The notes below the pieces were generated by a model. The model was not told the DNA's origin and ran no database searches. It saw only the letters and a program-made list of their open reading frames with translations. Shown here piece after piece: positions 21,345 to 31,719 of a stretch of 64,000 nucleotides of DNA. The stretch is from Fragilaria crotonensis (taxonomy: Eukaryota; Bacillariophyta; Fragilariophyceae; Fragilariales; Fragilariaceae): assembly GCA_022925895.1 (NCBI GenBank), contig JAKSYS010000189.1, positions 1 through 64,000 of the forward strand. Direction: 5' to 3'. Numbering within the stretch: position 1 is the first letter of the stretch; each line of letters starts with the position of its first letter. The position numbers and the translations under genes are program-made.

Positions 21345-21348
21345 TGGC

Positions 21349-21691
21349 TCATGGCGCAACGTTTCTGGCCGTTGTTTGATATGGAATTTAGAGGAATGAG
21401 ACTTCCAAGCGAGCCTACATGTATGTATAAAATATAATCGGTATCGTAGATTACTTTGCTGCTCACCTGCCCTCCCGGGACTAAAAAAACTCACAACATT
21501 CATCTGATACACACATCATGGTACTAGTACCAGGTATGGCAATTGTTGTATAGGCGGCAGTATCAGCAGTGAGCTGAGTGAAGTGTTCCATGATCGCGAG
21601 ACAGGGGAATTAGGCGATCGGAAAAGCCGATTACCAACCCAAAAAGGTAATTTAGTTCCTCCCATACCACAGCATAGTGCTAATTTGTTCC
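21349..21691. other. Intergenic interval upstream of the 21.7-kb gene
   Basis: Presumed promoter and 5' leader. It contains a run atgtatgtataaaatataatcgg near 21420. No gene seen. Confidence 0.4.
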
Positions 21692-22536
21692 ATGACAAAC
21701 TCATCATCTGACCACGGCAACAGCATTCCTGCCCCTTCCTGCTTTGGAGTGACCTTGGTCGATGCACATACGCGTCAGCCTTTCCAAGAGGTGCGTGGCC
21801 CCGACGGAACCATCCATGTTCTAATTGAACCCGAACGAGAGTACTTTGTGGAACTTCACAGCACATCCATGGCACCTCGATTCAAGGCTGAGATCTTTGT
21901 CGATGGGAATCGCTCGGGTACCGTTATCGATCATCCCAGCATAGTATGAAATGTGGTGGCACCAAACTATTGGGACTTCGATCGGTCAAGGGTGGAGCAA
22001 ACAGGCTCCGGGCTCTTCGATTTCAAAGAGCAACAGGAGGAAAGGACAGCACCAACTCAAATAATCATCCTGTTGGTGAGGTTCGCTCTCACAACATTGG
22101 TACATGCGACGGTGGCGACGATCACATGACGGTCCGCGTTACCTTTCATTCGGTTGATGATGACTGGGAGTACAAGGAAAGTGCTTGGAAGGTTCTGGAT
22201 ATGAACTGGAATGGAGCTGGGACTGAGATGAAAGGGAGCATTTTTTCGTCCCCTGGAACCATCGAGACTGTAGGGCCCAAAAGATCATCTCGACTATACA
22301 AAACTGGAGCTCTCCTGGGATCGATAACACTTCACTATCGAACCCAGGAAGAGCTAATACGGGTCTTGTATCCAAATCTCAATCTGAAATGGTCGAGGAG
22401 TAGTGGTTCCTTCCCTTCACCTACTACTACGACCAGTCACTATAATGTGCTTTCTCGGCGCCCTCATCCAACTCGTTCGAGAACTCCAACTCGACGCAAC
22501 AGGTTCGCTTCTCGCTGCAAAATAACTATTGAATGA
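21692..22536 (+). CDS. Unrecognised protein, paralogue of the 28.0-kb gene
   Basis: The start chosen is the ATG at 21692 (MTNSSSDHGNSIPAPS). The N-terminal 75 residues align with the gene at 28008: GVTLVDAHTRQPFQEV, IEPEREYFVELHST and KAEIFVDGNRSG against the equivalent LALVRADSREVFKEH, VEPDMEYFIRVKST and RADFFLDGSSLG. The following strand GLRSVKGGANRLRALRF matches the homologous GTWEIEGNKQINKALCF. The pattern suggests a beta-rich domain, and I know of no function. The frame changes by one base near 21943-21955, where the first frame stops at 21949. The C-terminal tail is Ser/Thr/Arg-rich and much shorter than in the paralogue. It could be a real gene with a sequence error or a decaying duplicate. 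Confidence 0.6.
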
Positions 22537-22657
22537 TCCCTGACAACTTTTGAGGATATGTTGATCATCTGCACCATACACACGCTAGAAAGCTGCACAT
22601 AGTACATAAAGCACGGTCCCTGAATAATGGTATTCTCACGTATGTCTGTCAAGTCGC

Positions 22658-23686
22658 TTAGTCAATAAACAAAGTCTTGTGCTTGTACAATGGCACCTTC
22701 TCCTTGTTATTCTCAAAAAGCCGTCTCACCTCTTCACAGTACTTGGCATGCCATTTATCAACATCTTCTTGGGATGGATCGGGAATGTGTGGTAGGTCCA
22801 TGGGCTTGCCCCGAACGTACAGCAGCTTTTCATTTCGAGGAATGGGTAGATACCACTTTCCAAAAAAGTATGTGAGAGCCACACCTGTGCGTCGTGATAG
22901 CGACGCCAACGGGCCGTATTTGAAAATGGTCAAGACCGAGGTATTGCCAAAAAGGTAGGCAGGGCAAATGTCGACATTTTCTCGAAGAGCCAACTTTATG
23001 AAACCCTTGCGTTTGGATAAGAATATCCGTTCTTCCGATCTACTAGATTTGAAGAGTTCTGCAATGCCACCAACGTACAGTGCCACGCAACCATGAATTC
23101 CTGGTTTCTTAAAATGTCGCTGCAGTGATTCCTTGGATGCATCCACCAGTCCAAAGATTCCCATGACGTGTTTGAGGATGGGAGTGTGCAGCAATGCCGA
23201 TGCGACTGCCGTTTGGAGTGCTCGTAAATCCTCTGGAGCATTCGTGGCAGCGCAGATAGCGACAAAGGAAATGACGCCGTGGGGTTGGAATGCCAATATG
23301 AAGCGACGACCTGTCTTCAATCGCTCTCGTATTTTTTCATTTGACTCTTCAAAGGATTCTTCGTAATCAAAGTAATCCAACATTGGAGCGAGATATCCCA
23401 CTAGCTTTGGAGCGCCTTTGGAAGGGATCAAGGCAGAGACAATGATAGGGAGAGAAAGCAGAATTGATGTACGGATCGGAAGGACAATTAAGGACAAAAG
23501 TGAAACAAGCATATACATGGGAGAAACAATATACACCACAGAAAAGATAGACGCCAACAGCATCCCATGGAACCATCGCCAGACGCTCTTGCTATTCTCG
23601 CTCATGATGGTTTCAACGTGTGTGAACAGTTCGTAAACACAAGTTGTATGATACCTGATACCTGTCGACGTGGTTGTTCCCATCAT
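22658..23686 (-). CDS. DGAT2: Type-2 diacylglycerol acyltransferase (DGAT2 family)
   Basis: DGAT2 enzymes esterify diacylglycerol with acyl-CoA at the ER to make triacylglycerol. The frame is intact, about 340 residues. Starts at 23686 or 23605 (MSENSKSVWRWFHG) are both possible; the second gives the more usual short N-terminus. Two hydrophobic stretches (MLLASIFSVVYIVSP and YMLVSLLSLIVLP) form the membrane hairpin of the family. The catalytic block reads FQPHGVISF, where animal and fungal enzymes have (H/Y/F)PHG. Further motifs are KHVMGIFGLVDASKES, YVGGIAELF, RKGFIKLALRENVDICPAY and FGNTSVL. The closing region PIPRNEKLLYVRGKPMDLP is also typical. Related mono- or wax-ester acyltransferases share these motifs, so the exact acceptor is inferred. 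Confidence 0.9.
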   Translation of the reverse strand: MMGTTTSTGIRYHTTCVYELFTHVETIMSENSKSVWRWFHGMLLASIFSVVYIVSPMYMLVSLLSLIVLPIRTSILLSLPIIVSALIPSKGAPKLVGYLAPMLDYFDYEESFEESNEKIRERLKTGRRFILAFQPHGVISFVAICAATNAPEDLRALQTAVASALLHTPILKHVMGIFGLVDASKESLQRHFKKPGIHGCVALYVGGIAELFKSSRSEERIFLSKRKGFIKLALRENVDICPAYLFGNTSVLTIFKYGPLASLSRRTGVALTYFFGKWYLPIPRNEKLLYVRGKPMDLPHIPDPSQEDVDKWHAKYCEEVRRLFENNKEKVPLYKHKTLFID

Positions 23687-25723
23687 TTGCACACACTTGT
23701 TGCTTCGTTCTTCTCACACGTGTAACAGTACAAGTGCTGCTACCTTCCACAACGAGTACTGCAGTATTACGAGTACTGGTACCTATTTACTGGTGCTGTG
23801 CATTAGATACCAGGTACAGTATCGCTCCGAGTCGTGAGTCGTGAGTCGCATCTACCGGTAGTAGTAGCAGTAGATGCACCAGTACCTCGTACTAGCACTT
23901 GTACGCATTGAGCCAGTAAAATCTATGCATACACTGCATACTGTACCTGGTATCATACTCGTATGGCTGGTTTCATCCTGGACCTGCATATCGTTGGAAT
24001 GCGTAGACGCGGTAATAAAAAATTTAGCTGAAGCCAATTTTCCGGTCCCATCGCACACGACGTAACTGAACATCATGCTCCAACCACAGCAGGAGGATGT
24101 CTCCATCTTCTGCTGACATCTCCTCGGTGTTTCAAGTCAATTAGGGGACCCCACTGGTAGAAATGAGTCTATCTTGGTTGTGACAATTGTCTCGTAGAAG
24201 GTGTTCGTTGCCTTTTCCTAGACGTGGAGCAGAGCCACGACGAGTTGCTTGAGGATGACTGTGACACTCATTACCAATGCTGGGAAGAGCGAGAAATGAA
24301 TCAGCCGGCTTCATCAGTCCGGTGCTCTTCACTGGACGACAAACTTGGTCATGTTGAGGATGTAATCACATTGACCGTTAAAATCATGATGACATGCTCC
24401 CGTCATGCAGCTCCAGCATACTGACAGTTGGACCCATATTGAGGCTGTCAAAATTGCTGAGGCCGTTGATACGTCGGAAAGACTGCTACTACTTGACAAG
24501 AGGATTGACAACAATTTTGGGTATTTTGGGCGTGGGTGCCTACTCCCCTAAGAGTGATCATTGATATAGCAGGAATGTCGGTCAGCCTTGGTGTTTAAAT
24601 GAGAAGCAAAAGCGACCGCTCCAGATCCTGATCGTGGCTGCTTGAGTAGAAGGTTGTGAAGTCATTTCTGGAGGCCGATAAAGTCAGAAAACCAGTGTTC
24701 AAAGCCCAAGGCAAAGTAGTGACTGTGCACGCTGTCTTGGGATTTCTAGTTCCTTGTGAAATCACACAACTTGCATGGTGTTGTTGCATCGCCTCGCTCG
24801 GAACCACCCTGGAGTCAAAAATATCCCACCAGATCAAGTTATTACGACTCTTCATCAGCAGATAGATAATGCAAACACTAAACATCCTTGTAGAATTGCT
24901 GATCTTGAAGCTGCACGCTTGAACACACTAGTTGTAGGAAAATTGAGGTGGTCAGTCGGTAGCACAATTGTGAAGAAATCAGGGAGACTCCCAACGCTTA
25001 TTGGACTACTACTTGGAGATCATAATTCAATATTTTGATGCAAGGAAGATAAAGGAGACAAATGCAAAGCACAATAAACTATCAGTTACATTTGTTCACT
25101 GGCGGAAGTACAAACGTTCAGGATGGCAACGGTTGTTTTCGGTAGTCGTTGGTAGATATACCCGTAGTGCTGTCATCATGCCCCAACTGCCGACCCTTCC
25201 AAGCCAAACAATGTCCTTAAGTGGATGATTGAGCCGAATGCAGCAAAAGGGTCGGCAGTTTCAAAGTGTATGTTGGTGAAGTCATCGTTTTGCCATCATG
25301 GTCCGCAAACCTTTTTTGTGTGTGGTGTCGATCGTGTTGTTTGGATCTGCGAGGATGCAAGGTCGTGTTCGAATTCATGACGTCACGAAAATTTGTACTG
25401 AGTCTACACAGGTTGTACTATATGTAAGAAAACAATGAAACCAGCCATACCACTGGTGGCTCCTGTACTCCGTACTATGATGTGCTAGTAGAACCTGGTA
25501 CTTGCACTGGTGATTGAGCGATATTCAGCTATCTGTGCCATCATTTTCATACGAAACAAACGCACACAGCCTGTACCTCGACAGGCGAACTGCAACAAGG
25601 CCACCGTGTGTATCGCGTTGCGAAACAGCACCCCATCTCACAAACCCAACACTTCATTCGCTCGACGATAGTGCCAGTTTCACTCATGTACACCGTAAGC
25701 TAAGTCGAGCATGTACCAAAACG
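23687..25723. other. Gene-poor interval with decayed coding-like sequence
   Basis: 23700-24060 holds many GTAC-containing words typical of intergenic DNA in this window. From about 24220 to 25240 the plus strand has a series of short open stretches in changing frames that read like an old broken gene (for example EAVDTSERLLLLDKRIDN near 24450 and IADLEAARLNTLVVGKLRW near 24900). I cannot assign them. No full gene seen. Confidence 0.45.
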
Positions 25724-27553
25724 ATGTTCACCATGACCAGGGTGATCCGCATGCGAGTGTTGGCTTTGAGTCTTACGGTGTGGATGGTCTATTTGCTCGC
25801 AATGACACTGAATAGGGCGTTTACCATGCCGACTGGACGTGGTGATCACATTCGTATGCAGATGGATCTACCACAGCTCGAGACGACAAGAAGTGATTAT
25901 CTTTTGTCGATATCGGGAACATGAACATGCGTCGGATTTAAGGAGCAACGACGTAGTGCCTGCGGAGGAGAGTCGATCGGTCAAGCGGGTGTCAGCGACG
26001 TCGTCGAAGTGACTAATGACAACGGAGATTTTGAATCAGTGCAAGTGGAACAGATCTCCGAAAGTAAGTTACGCCTTCCCTGAGACATACGTACCCTGGA
26101 GCACTCCTTTGTTGTACTGCACCAGAGAATCTAACACATCATGCTCACTTATTCTTCAGAGTTCTTCGGTTCTCCTTCCTCAAAATTGATATCCATTGGT
26201 GATTGCGAGTGCCATCTTGTTTCTATCGACTGTCTTGACGCAATCCGCTGTCTCCTAGGTGACTCACGGAAACGGCTTCGCCGTGTCTATGCGGGCGTGT
26301 TGACTCGCTCCGTCCTCAAGGAATCGTCAACGATCGCAATGCACATGGGCGAAATCGCGCGGGATGTGCCACTTGGAAAGATATTTCAGTCAATTGTAAC
26401 CGACGTTTGGCAGAGCTGGTTGTCGACAAATACGATTCCCCAAGGTCTCGGAAACGCACCTGATGCCTTTGTCAACCACGAGCGTTATCCCTTTTGTCGA
26501 GACAACCACCTGCTGGGAAGGTACTGCTTCATAAATGACTTTTCGGCTGAGGAAGAATTCGGTGAGATTGAGCATGAAGCAGTTGCCAAGTTTGGACACA
26601 AAAGTCATGCAAGCCAAGAGAGGAAGACGAGACTAAAGCTTGAATCATTGCAGCGCAACCCATTCACAGCGACGTCCCTCGACTATCTCCTCACTTTCGC
26701 TCACATTGTCCGCATCACTCTCAATTTTCGATCTCATGTTCTGGACTTGTACCGTAACCACACGATAACCGTTGACAACATCAAGACCAAAAACAATTCA
26801 TCCATGCACGAGACGAGGACCCCCTTCCGTATTGCGATCCATGTACGCCGTGGAGATGCATGTCAACACAAGAAAAGTGGCTACGAAACAAGTGCCTCCC
26901 CTCTCAACTCAAGGGCACAAATGGGGGCAACCAGGCTTTGCTACGATACGTACGTGTATATGGCTGCTCTGCAGCGAATGGTTAACCTAGTTCCTGCCGA
27001 TCGACACATCATTGTGTACCTGTCGACAGACCACTCCGAATCTCTTATTGAAGAAATAAAGGCCGACTTTGTGGACTTGTATCAATCTGTGTCTTGGAAA
27101 TATCTGCAATACTCACGAGACATCTTTGACTACTTTCGAAAGAAAAAAGAGGACGATGGTGACAACTACATTGAAAGCCCTAACAACAAGTTTAGAGCAG
27201 TTCTTGGAGAAACTGCCATTGCTGATCTGTGGCATCTGAGCCACGGTGAGGCCTTTATTGGACACTTGGGATCTCGGTTTGGGAAATTGGGGTGGTTCTT
27301 GGCCACGGCACGATACAATTCGTTTATTCCGTTCTTCACTGTGGACGGACACAGTGTTTGTTGTGATATTGACGAAGCGTGTGGCGAGAATGGGGAGCAC
27401 ATTGTATCCATGGAAAATTGCATTGGGAAATTCTGGGCCGCTTCCTCGTACACGAGCAATATCGACCCTGCTATATACTTTAGCACGGGCGCCTACTTTC
27501 GGAAGGCAGCAGCCATGGATGAGCTCAAGTTTCGGGACGCAAAAGGTGTGTGA
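25724..27553 (+). CDS. Membrane-anchored glycosyltransferase with HVRRGD motif (fucosyltransferase-like)
   Basis: The start chosen is the ATG at 25724 or 25733 (MTRVIRMRVLALSL), followed by one membrane span (VLALSLTVWMVYLLAMTL), as in type II Golgi glycosyltransferases. A GT-AG intron lies at 26064-26159; exon 2 (26160-27553) is one long frame. It has the donor-sugar motif IAIHVRRGDAC, then IIVYLSTDHSES, LGETAIADLWHLSHGEAFIGHLGSR and a Cys-rich end (DGHSVCCDIDEACG). HVRRGD is motif I of alpha-1,2 and alpha-1,6 fucosyltransferases and protein O-fucosyltransferases. Exon 1 changes frame near 25920 and 26005, between the stem and the intron, so the stem is uncertain. The substrate is unknown. 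Its neighbours are prolyl hydroxylases of the same secretory route. Confidence 0.75.
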
Positions 27554-28007
27554 CCCAAAAAGGCAGCTCACGAGGTGGGGTGGTGCAACGTCGTCGCCGG
27601 ATCCGATTATCAAAGGATGCCGGTGCCTCTGGATGTGTTTCAATGTGCAAGAAGTTCATAGCTCTTCTGTTATTGTTAGTAGATGTATGATACAGAGGGG
27701 TTAAGTGGGTTTGATGTTTGATGTGATTCGCCTTCCGTGTTAGGGGGGTATAGGTTTACCGGATGGTATCCTTCTCACTGGGGTTAAGGATACCTGCCGT
27801 TTACCGTTCATTTATTCTGCTGAGGAGTAACAAGAGTCAATGACGGGGATGCGGGGGAGTCCGAGGACAGAAATCGAGGAACGATGCTCTTGTCATCAAT
27901 TACAACGCTTGTCTTTTTGTTGACCAATGATCTACTTGTATTCCATAATCCACACCCTGAAAGCACAAGGATAAATACACTCCAAAAGCATAACTTCTCT
28001 CAACAGC
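27554..28007. other. Intergenic interval
   Basis: No gene seen. It must hold the 3' end of the glycosyltransferase transcript and the promoter of the next gene. A near-palindromic taccggatggtatcc lies at 27757. Confidence 0.4.
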
Positions 28008-29096
28008 ATGGTCGTGAAGGGTCCCTTCCACTTGGCCCTGGTTCGAGCTGATTCTCGTGAAGTGTTCAAGGAGCACGTCAATGAGAATGGTGAAATCTAC
28101 GCTGAAGTGGAACCAGATATGGAGTACTTCATCCGCGTCAAGAGCACGTTCAAGTCCATGGTACGAGCGGACTTTTTTCTTGATGGGTCCTCTCTGGGAT
28201 ACTGCACCAATCTGATACCTGGGCGAGAAGAATTGCACGGTACTTGGGAGATTGAAGGAAACAAGCAGATCAACAAAGCGTTGTGCTTTTGCATTCAAGA
28301 TTCGGGCGTCGATAGTGGCGTTCACAAGCAATGGATTGGATCAATCGAAGTCAAATTTTCAGAGGCTATTCCAATGAGCATCTACAAGACTCGTGATGCA
28401 AAGAGTCGTTGGATTGTGGGAGTTATCGATGGTAGCATATCGCAGACCATGAGAAAGGTTGTCAAGTCCAAGGAAGGCACACTGTCACTGGTCAGTGACA
28501 ATCCTCGGAGAAAGAGACGATATCGTGCTGGGAAGGAGCTGACAAGTATAAGGATTAACTACTGCACTGCGTTTGGTTTGATACATGCTGGCCTCCTCCC
28601 AAAACCACCATTGTGGGATTTCCACAGGTCAAGATATCCTCGTGAGCTGTTCCTGTCACCGGAAAAAATGACGCCAAGTATGATTCGATGCCTGAATGTG
28701 ATGCCGAAACCGGTTACTCTTAGGGCTGCTTGCCCGGATTTGGGAGTTCAAGAAGTAGTCGTTGATTTCTTTGACCTCGTGGAAGCGGACGACTCAGATG
28801 ACGATGAAGGAATTCTTCGGCGAAAACAGGTAGTAAATCGGAAGCTTTCGTTCGACCCAGAAACGCATCCTTTCAAGAATGGAATGACACACTCTGACAA
28901 TCCTGCTTCAGGCTCTACAGAAGCTGTTCTGCCCATGGAAAAGGACGATGTTGTGTTTCCTTCAACCATAGATACAAAAACTGATTTCCCAGTCGCCTCG
29001 AAGCATCCTGAGGAAACGTTGCCAAACAAGAGGCTTAGAGGCGAAAGTAAGGAATCCAGTGGCGACATCCAAATAGAAGCAACTTCACTAAGATGA
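28008..29096 (+). CDS. Unrecognised protein, paralogue of the 21.7-kb gene
   Basis: A 362-codon intact frame from the ATG at 28008 (MVVKGPFHLALV). The first 190 residues are predicted strand-rich: LALVRADSREVFKEH, AEVEPDMEYFIRVKST, RADFFLDGSSLGY, LHGTWEIEGN, NKALCFCIQDS, WIGSIEVKFSEA, then ISQTMRKVVK and TSIRINYCTAFGLIHAG. The second half is charged and low in complexity, with a KR cluster (NPRRKRRYRAG) that could be a nuclear signal, and acidic stretches (LVEADDSDDDEG). No signal peptide. The alignment of beta-strand words with the 21.7-kb gene, two genes upstream on the same strand, shows a duplication. A resemblance in layout to fungal proteins with a DUF7918-like domain is only an impression. 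Confidence 0.75.
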   Translation: MVVKGPFHLALVRADSREVFKEHVNENGEIYAEVEPDMEYFIRVKSTFKSMVRADFFLDGSSLGYCTNLIPGREELHGTWEIEGNKQINKALCFCIQDSGVDSGVHKQWIGSIEVKFSEAIPMSIYKTRDAKSRWIVGVIDGSISQTMRKVVKSKEGTLSLVSDNPRRKRRYRAGKELTSIRINYCTAFGLIHAGLLPKPPLWDFHRSRYPRELFLSPEKMTPSMIRCLNVMPKPVTLRAACPDLGVQEVVVDFFDLVEADDSDDDEGILRRKQVVNRKLSFDPETHPFKNGMTHSDNPASGSTEAVLPMEKDDVVFPSTIDTKTDFPVASKHPEETLPNKRLRGESKESSGDIQIEATSLR

Positions 29097-29410
29097 TGAT
29101 TTGTTGGATGTTGCTAGGGTTAGCTCTCTAGTTTCGTCTACCTTTGTTGGTCGTCATCGCACCAGAAAGGGAATCAGCAATCAGCTGTGACTCTGCAATC
29201 TACCGGCTTAGTGTACCTGGTACTGGATCATGCAGTACTCATGATGAATACCGTCCTGTGTAAATGTACTGTTATACTGTTACATGTTACATACTTTCCG
29301 TGAACCAAAACTTGAGAACATGATAGAAACCAGTTGAGGAAATCCGGAATCAGCCTTCGAAAACATCATTAAAATGCCGATCACTCCTGAATCGTTGAGC
29401 ATCTGCTGAT
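29097..29410. other. Intergenic interval upstream of P4H copy A
   Basis: The last 30 bp (from about 29384, cactcctgaatcgttgagca) are also found just before P4H copy B at about 34626; sequence further upstream is not shared. No gene seen. Confidence 0.5.
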
Positions 29411-31204
29411 ATGACCATCGTGAGAACCTTGCGGTGGAAAACTCTTACATCGGTGCTTCTGCTGTTCCTCGCCTTTTCCACTGGCACCGCAGCTTCAGAT
29501 GCATCCATTTCTACTGGTAGTTCCGAATCATGCGATTCATCCAACGACAGCGATACGTGCCGTAATCCAGAACAACTAGCATCCGATACCAAGCCAGCAT
29601 GTCCTGTTGACGTCATAGATGAAGATGAGGAGTATTGCCTGCAACAAGCCTCCGTAGGAAAGTGTTCGGTGGCAGGTGAAGAATCTGAAATATTGAAGAA
29701 ACGCTGTCCAAAAGCTTGTCGAACGTGTTGGTCCTGTGACAACGTTGGTGGAGAACAGGCGTGCAAAGGTAAGGCCAAGCGTGACTTGTGCTTACGACTT
29801 GATTACTTGCTGAGTACTCGAGTACAGAATTGTGGCACTGGGCCGCCTTGTACTCGAGCCTAAACGAGCCATGGCCGGATGGTTCAAATCTCTCATCCTT
29901 TCTTTCTCGCACTCACAAACTCCTCGATTTAGCGTCGGCCGACGAAGGAGAATGCCGCAAGAATCCTCGTTATATGTTGGTGTACTGTGCCAAAGCGTGC
30001 AACATTTGTCATTTCAAGGGTGACTTGGAAGAGCTCGTTCGCCAGCGGTTGGAGGAGACGCGTAACGAGGAAGAAATGGAGCGGGCTTTGCAAAAGACAA
30101 AGTATGGACTCGAACAGGAGATAGTAGATGATAAAACGCAAGAGGCATACGACAAAATGATCGAATACATGGAAACCAAAGTTTCGGTCGACCCTAAATA
30201 CGAATCGGTCCGCCAGGGATGTTAATTGCGCAGCGAATATTGCGTCTTTTGGGCAAGCATAGGTGAATGCGAAAAGACTCGAGAATACATGCTCTTGCAA
30301 TGTGCTCCAGCCTGTCAGACCTGCGAACACTTGGATATGAACGAGCGCTGTCCGTATGACCCTAATGAAGCCACTGCGATGCAACCTGGAGACCTCAATC
30401 GGCTGTTCGAAAGGATGGTCCAGCTAGAGGAATACTCGCCGTCCATTCTAAGCCAGCCGGGTGTCGCGACAGACTTTGTGGATGATGGGCCTTGGGTAAT
30501 CATTTTGGACAATTTTTTGTCAGACACCGAGTGTGATCGATTGATTGAATTGGGTGGAATAAAAGGATACACCGAGTCCCCCGATCTTGGTGAGAAGAAG
30601 TGGGATGGTACGTTCATGACATGTTTTTATGTCCTGGACAACTCAACGTCGAATCTGGATGCATGTGAGCGTTCTCTCCATACAACCCCTAACTCCCCCT
30701 TACTCCCCCTTAGGCACCTACACTGAGAAACTTAGCACGAACCGTACAAGCTCGAATGCATGGTGCACAGATGAGTGCGACCTTGACCCCGTCACACTGA
30801 CCGTGACGAAACGGATGGAAGCCGTCACAGGCATACCCAGGACCAACTTTGAGCATTTCCAGCTGCTGCAATACAAAATTGGACAGTACTACAAGCAGCA
30901 TCACGATTTTATCGACCATGAACAAGAACGGAAACAAGGAGTCCGAACGCTGACCTTTTACTTGTATCTGAATAATGTGGAGGCAGGTGGGGGGACTAAC
31001 TTTCCGTTACTCAACAACATGACAGTGATGCCGAAGCGCGGGCGCGCCTTGATTTGGCCGTTAGTGTTCGATGCAAATCCGAATGTAAAGGATCCTCGGA
31101 CCGATCATCAAGCCCTCCCGGTAGAAATGGGTGTCAAGTTTGGTGCCAATGCATGGGCCCATCAGCGAGACTTCAAGGAGCCCTTCGCTAGAGCTTGTAC
31201 ATGA
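29411..31204 (+). pseudogene. P4H: Secreted ShK/prolyl 4-hydroxylase, copy A, with a premature stop
   Basis: Same layout as copy B: exon 1 29411-29768, exon 2 29933-30607, exon 3 30714-31204. A signal peptide (TLTSVLLLFLAFSTG) is followed by three Cys-rich ShK-like modules, a linker with a charged helix, and a C-terminal Fe(II)/2-oxoglutarate dioxygenase. The iron site is QHHDFI with distal His in DHQALPV, and the 2-oxoglutarate Lys is in GVKFGANAW. Within exon 2 a TAA at 30223-30225 replaces the Lys codon of copy B (Gly-Cys-stop against Glu-Cys-Lys), ending the protein before the third ShK module and the catalytic domain. The rest stays open and conserved, so the loss is recent or the stop is a sequence error. 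A downstream restart would lack a signal peptide. Confidence 0.85.
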
Positions 31205-31520
31205 GAAAATGAGTGCACTGCGTTCGCCCATCATGAGTAGGAATGCTAGTTTCTACGGACTGCGCCGTTCTCTAGCTAGTGAACCTTGAGCCGAGCGCAT
31301 TAGTATTGCGCGTCGTGCTCGAGTCGTAGTCTACTCCGAGTACTTGTCAATATGTATTCGGAGCAGGGCTTGTTAGTGAACCCGTGACTTAGTGATTTTT
31401 TTCACTAACTATCACTAACTAAATAGTTAGTTTCACTATGACTAAGCTCTGCCTGCCTTAGTTAATTTAGTAACTAAATAGTCACTAAATTCAATATGCA
31501 CATTTGCTGAGTAATGCAGG

Positions 31521-31559
31521 CTGCGGGCTGCGGACTGCGGACTGCGGACTGCGGACTGC
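31521..31559. repeat. Short 7-bp tandem repeat (ctgcgga)n
   Basis: About five and a half copies of ctgcgga/ctgcggg in the 5' part of the hAT element, upstream of the transposase start. Confidence 0.85.
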
Positions 31560-31719
31560 TCAGAGCAGACGAGTCGTTCAGTATTATCAAACGGATTTAG
31601 AATCCTATATCCGTCACCTTGTCTCTTGTGTCAGCATCCTGCACAATCACAGTAATACACGCTCAGAATTCAATTTGCTTGCTCCTCTGCTGCCTCACTT
31701 GTCATCGGTCGTCGTATTG

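Larger units (their letters stand above)
14733..21348 (-). mobile_element. Ty1/copia LTR retrotransposon, diatom type, young
   Basis: The element lies on the minus strand between LTRs at 14737-14871 and 21215-21344, flanked by a TGGC target duplication (14733-14736 and 21345-21348). It carries a gag-type frame and then a long pol frame in the copia order protease, integrase, reverse transcriptase, RNase H. The LTRs are identical apart from one short indel, so the insertion is recent. The coding part looks whole or nearly so. The split into two frames fits the CoDi-type copia groups described from diatoms. It sits between DLD and an unrecognised gene and interrupts neither. Confidence 0.95.
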
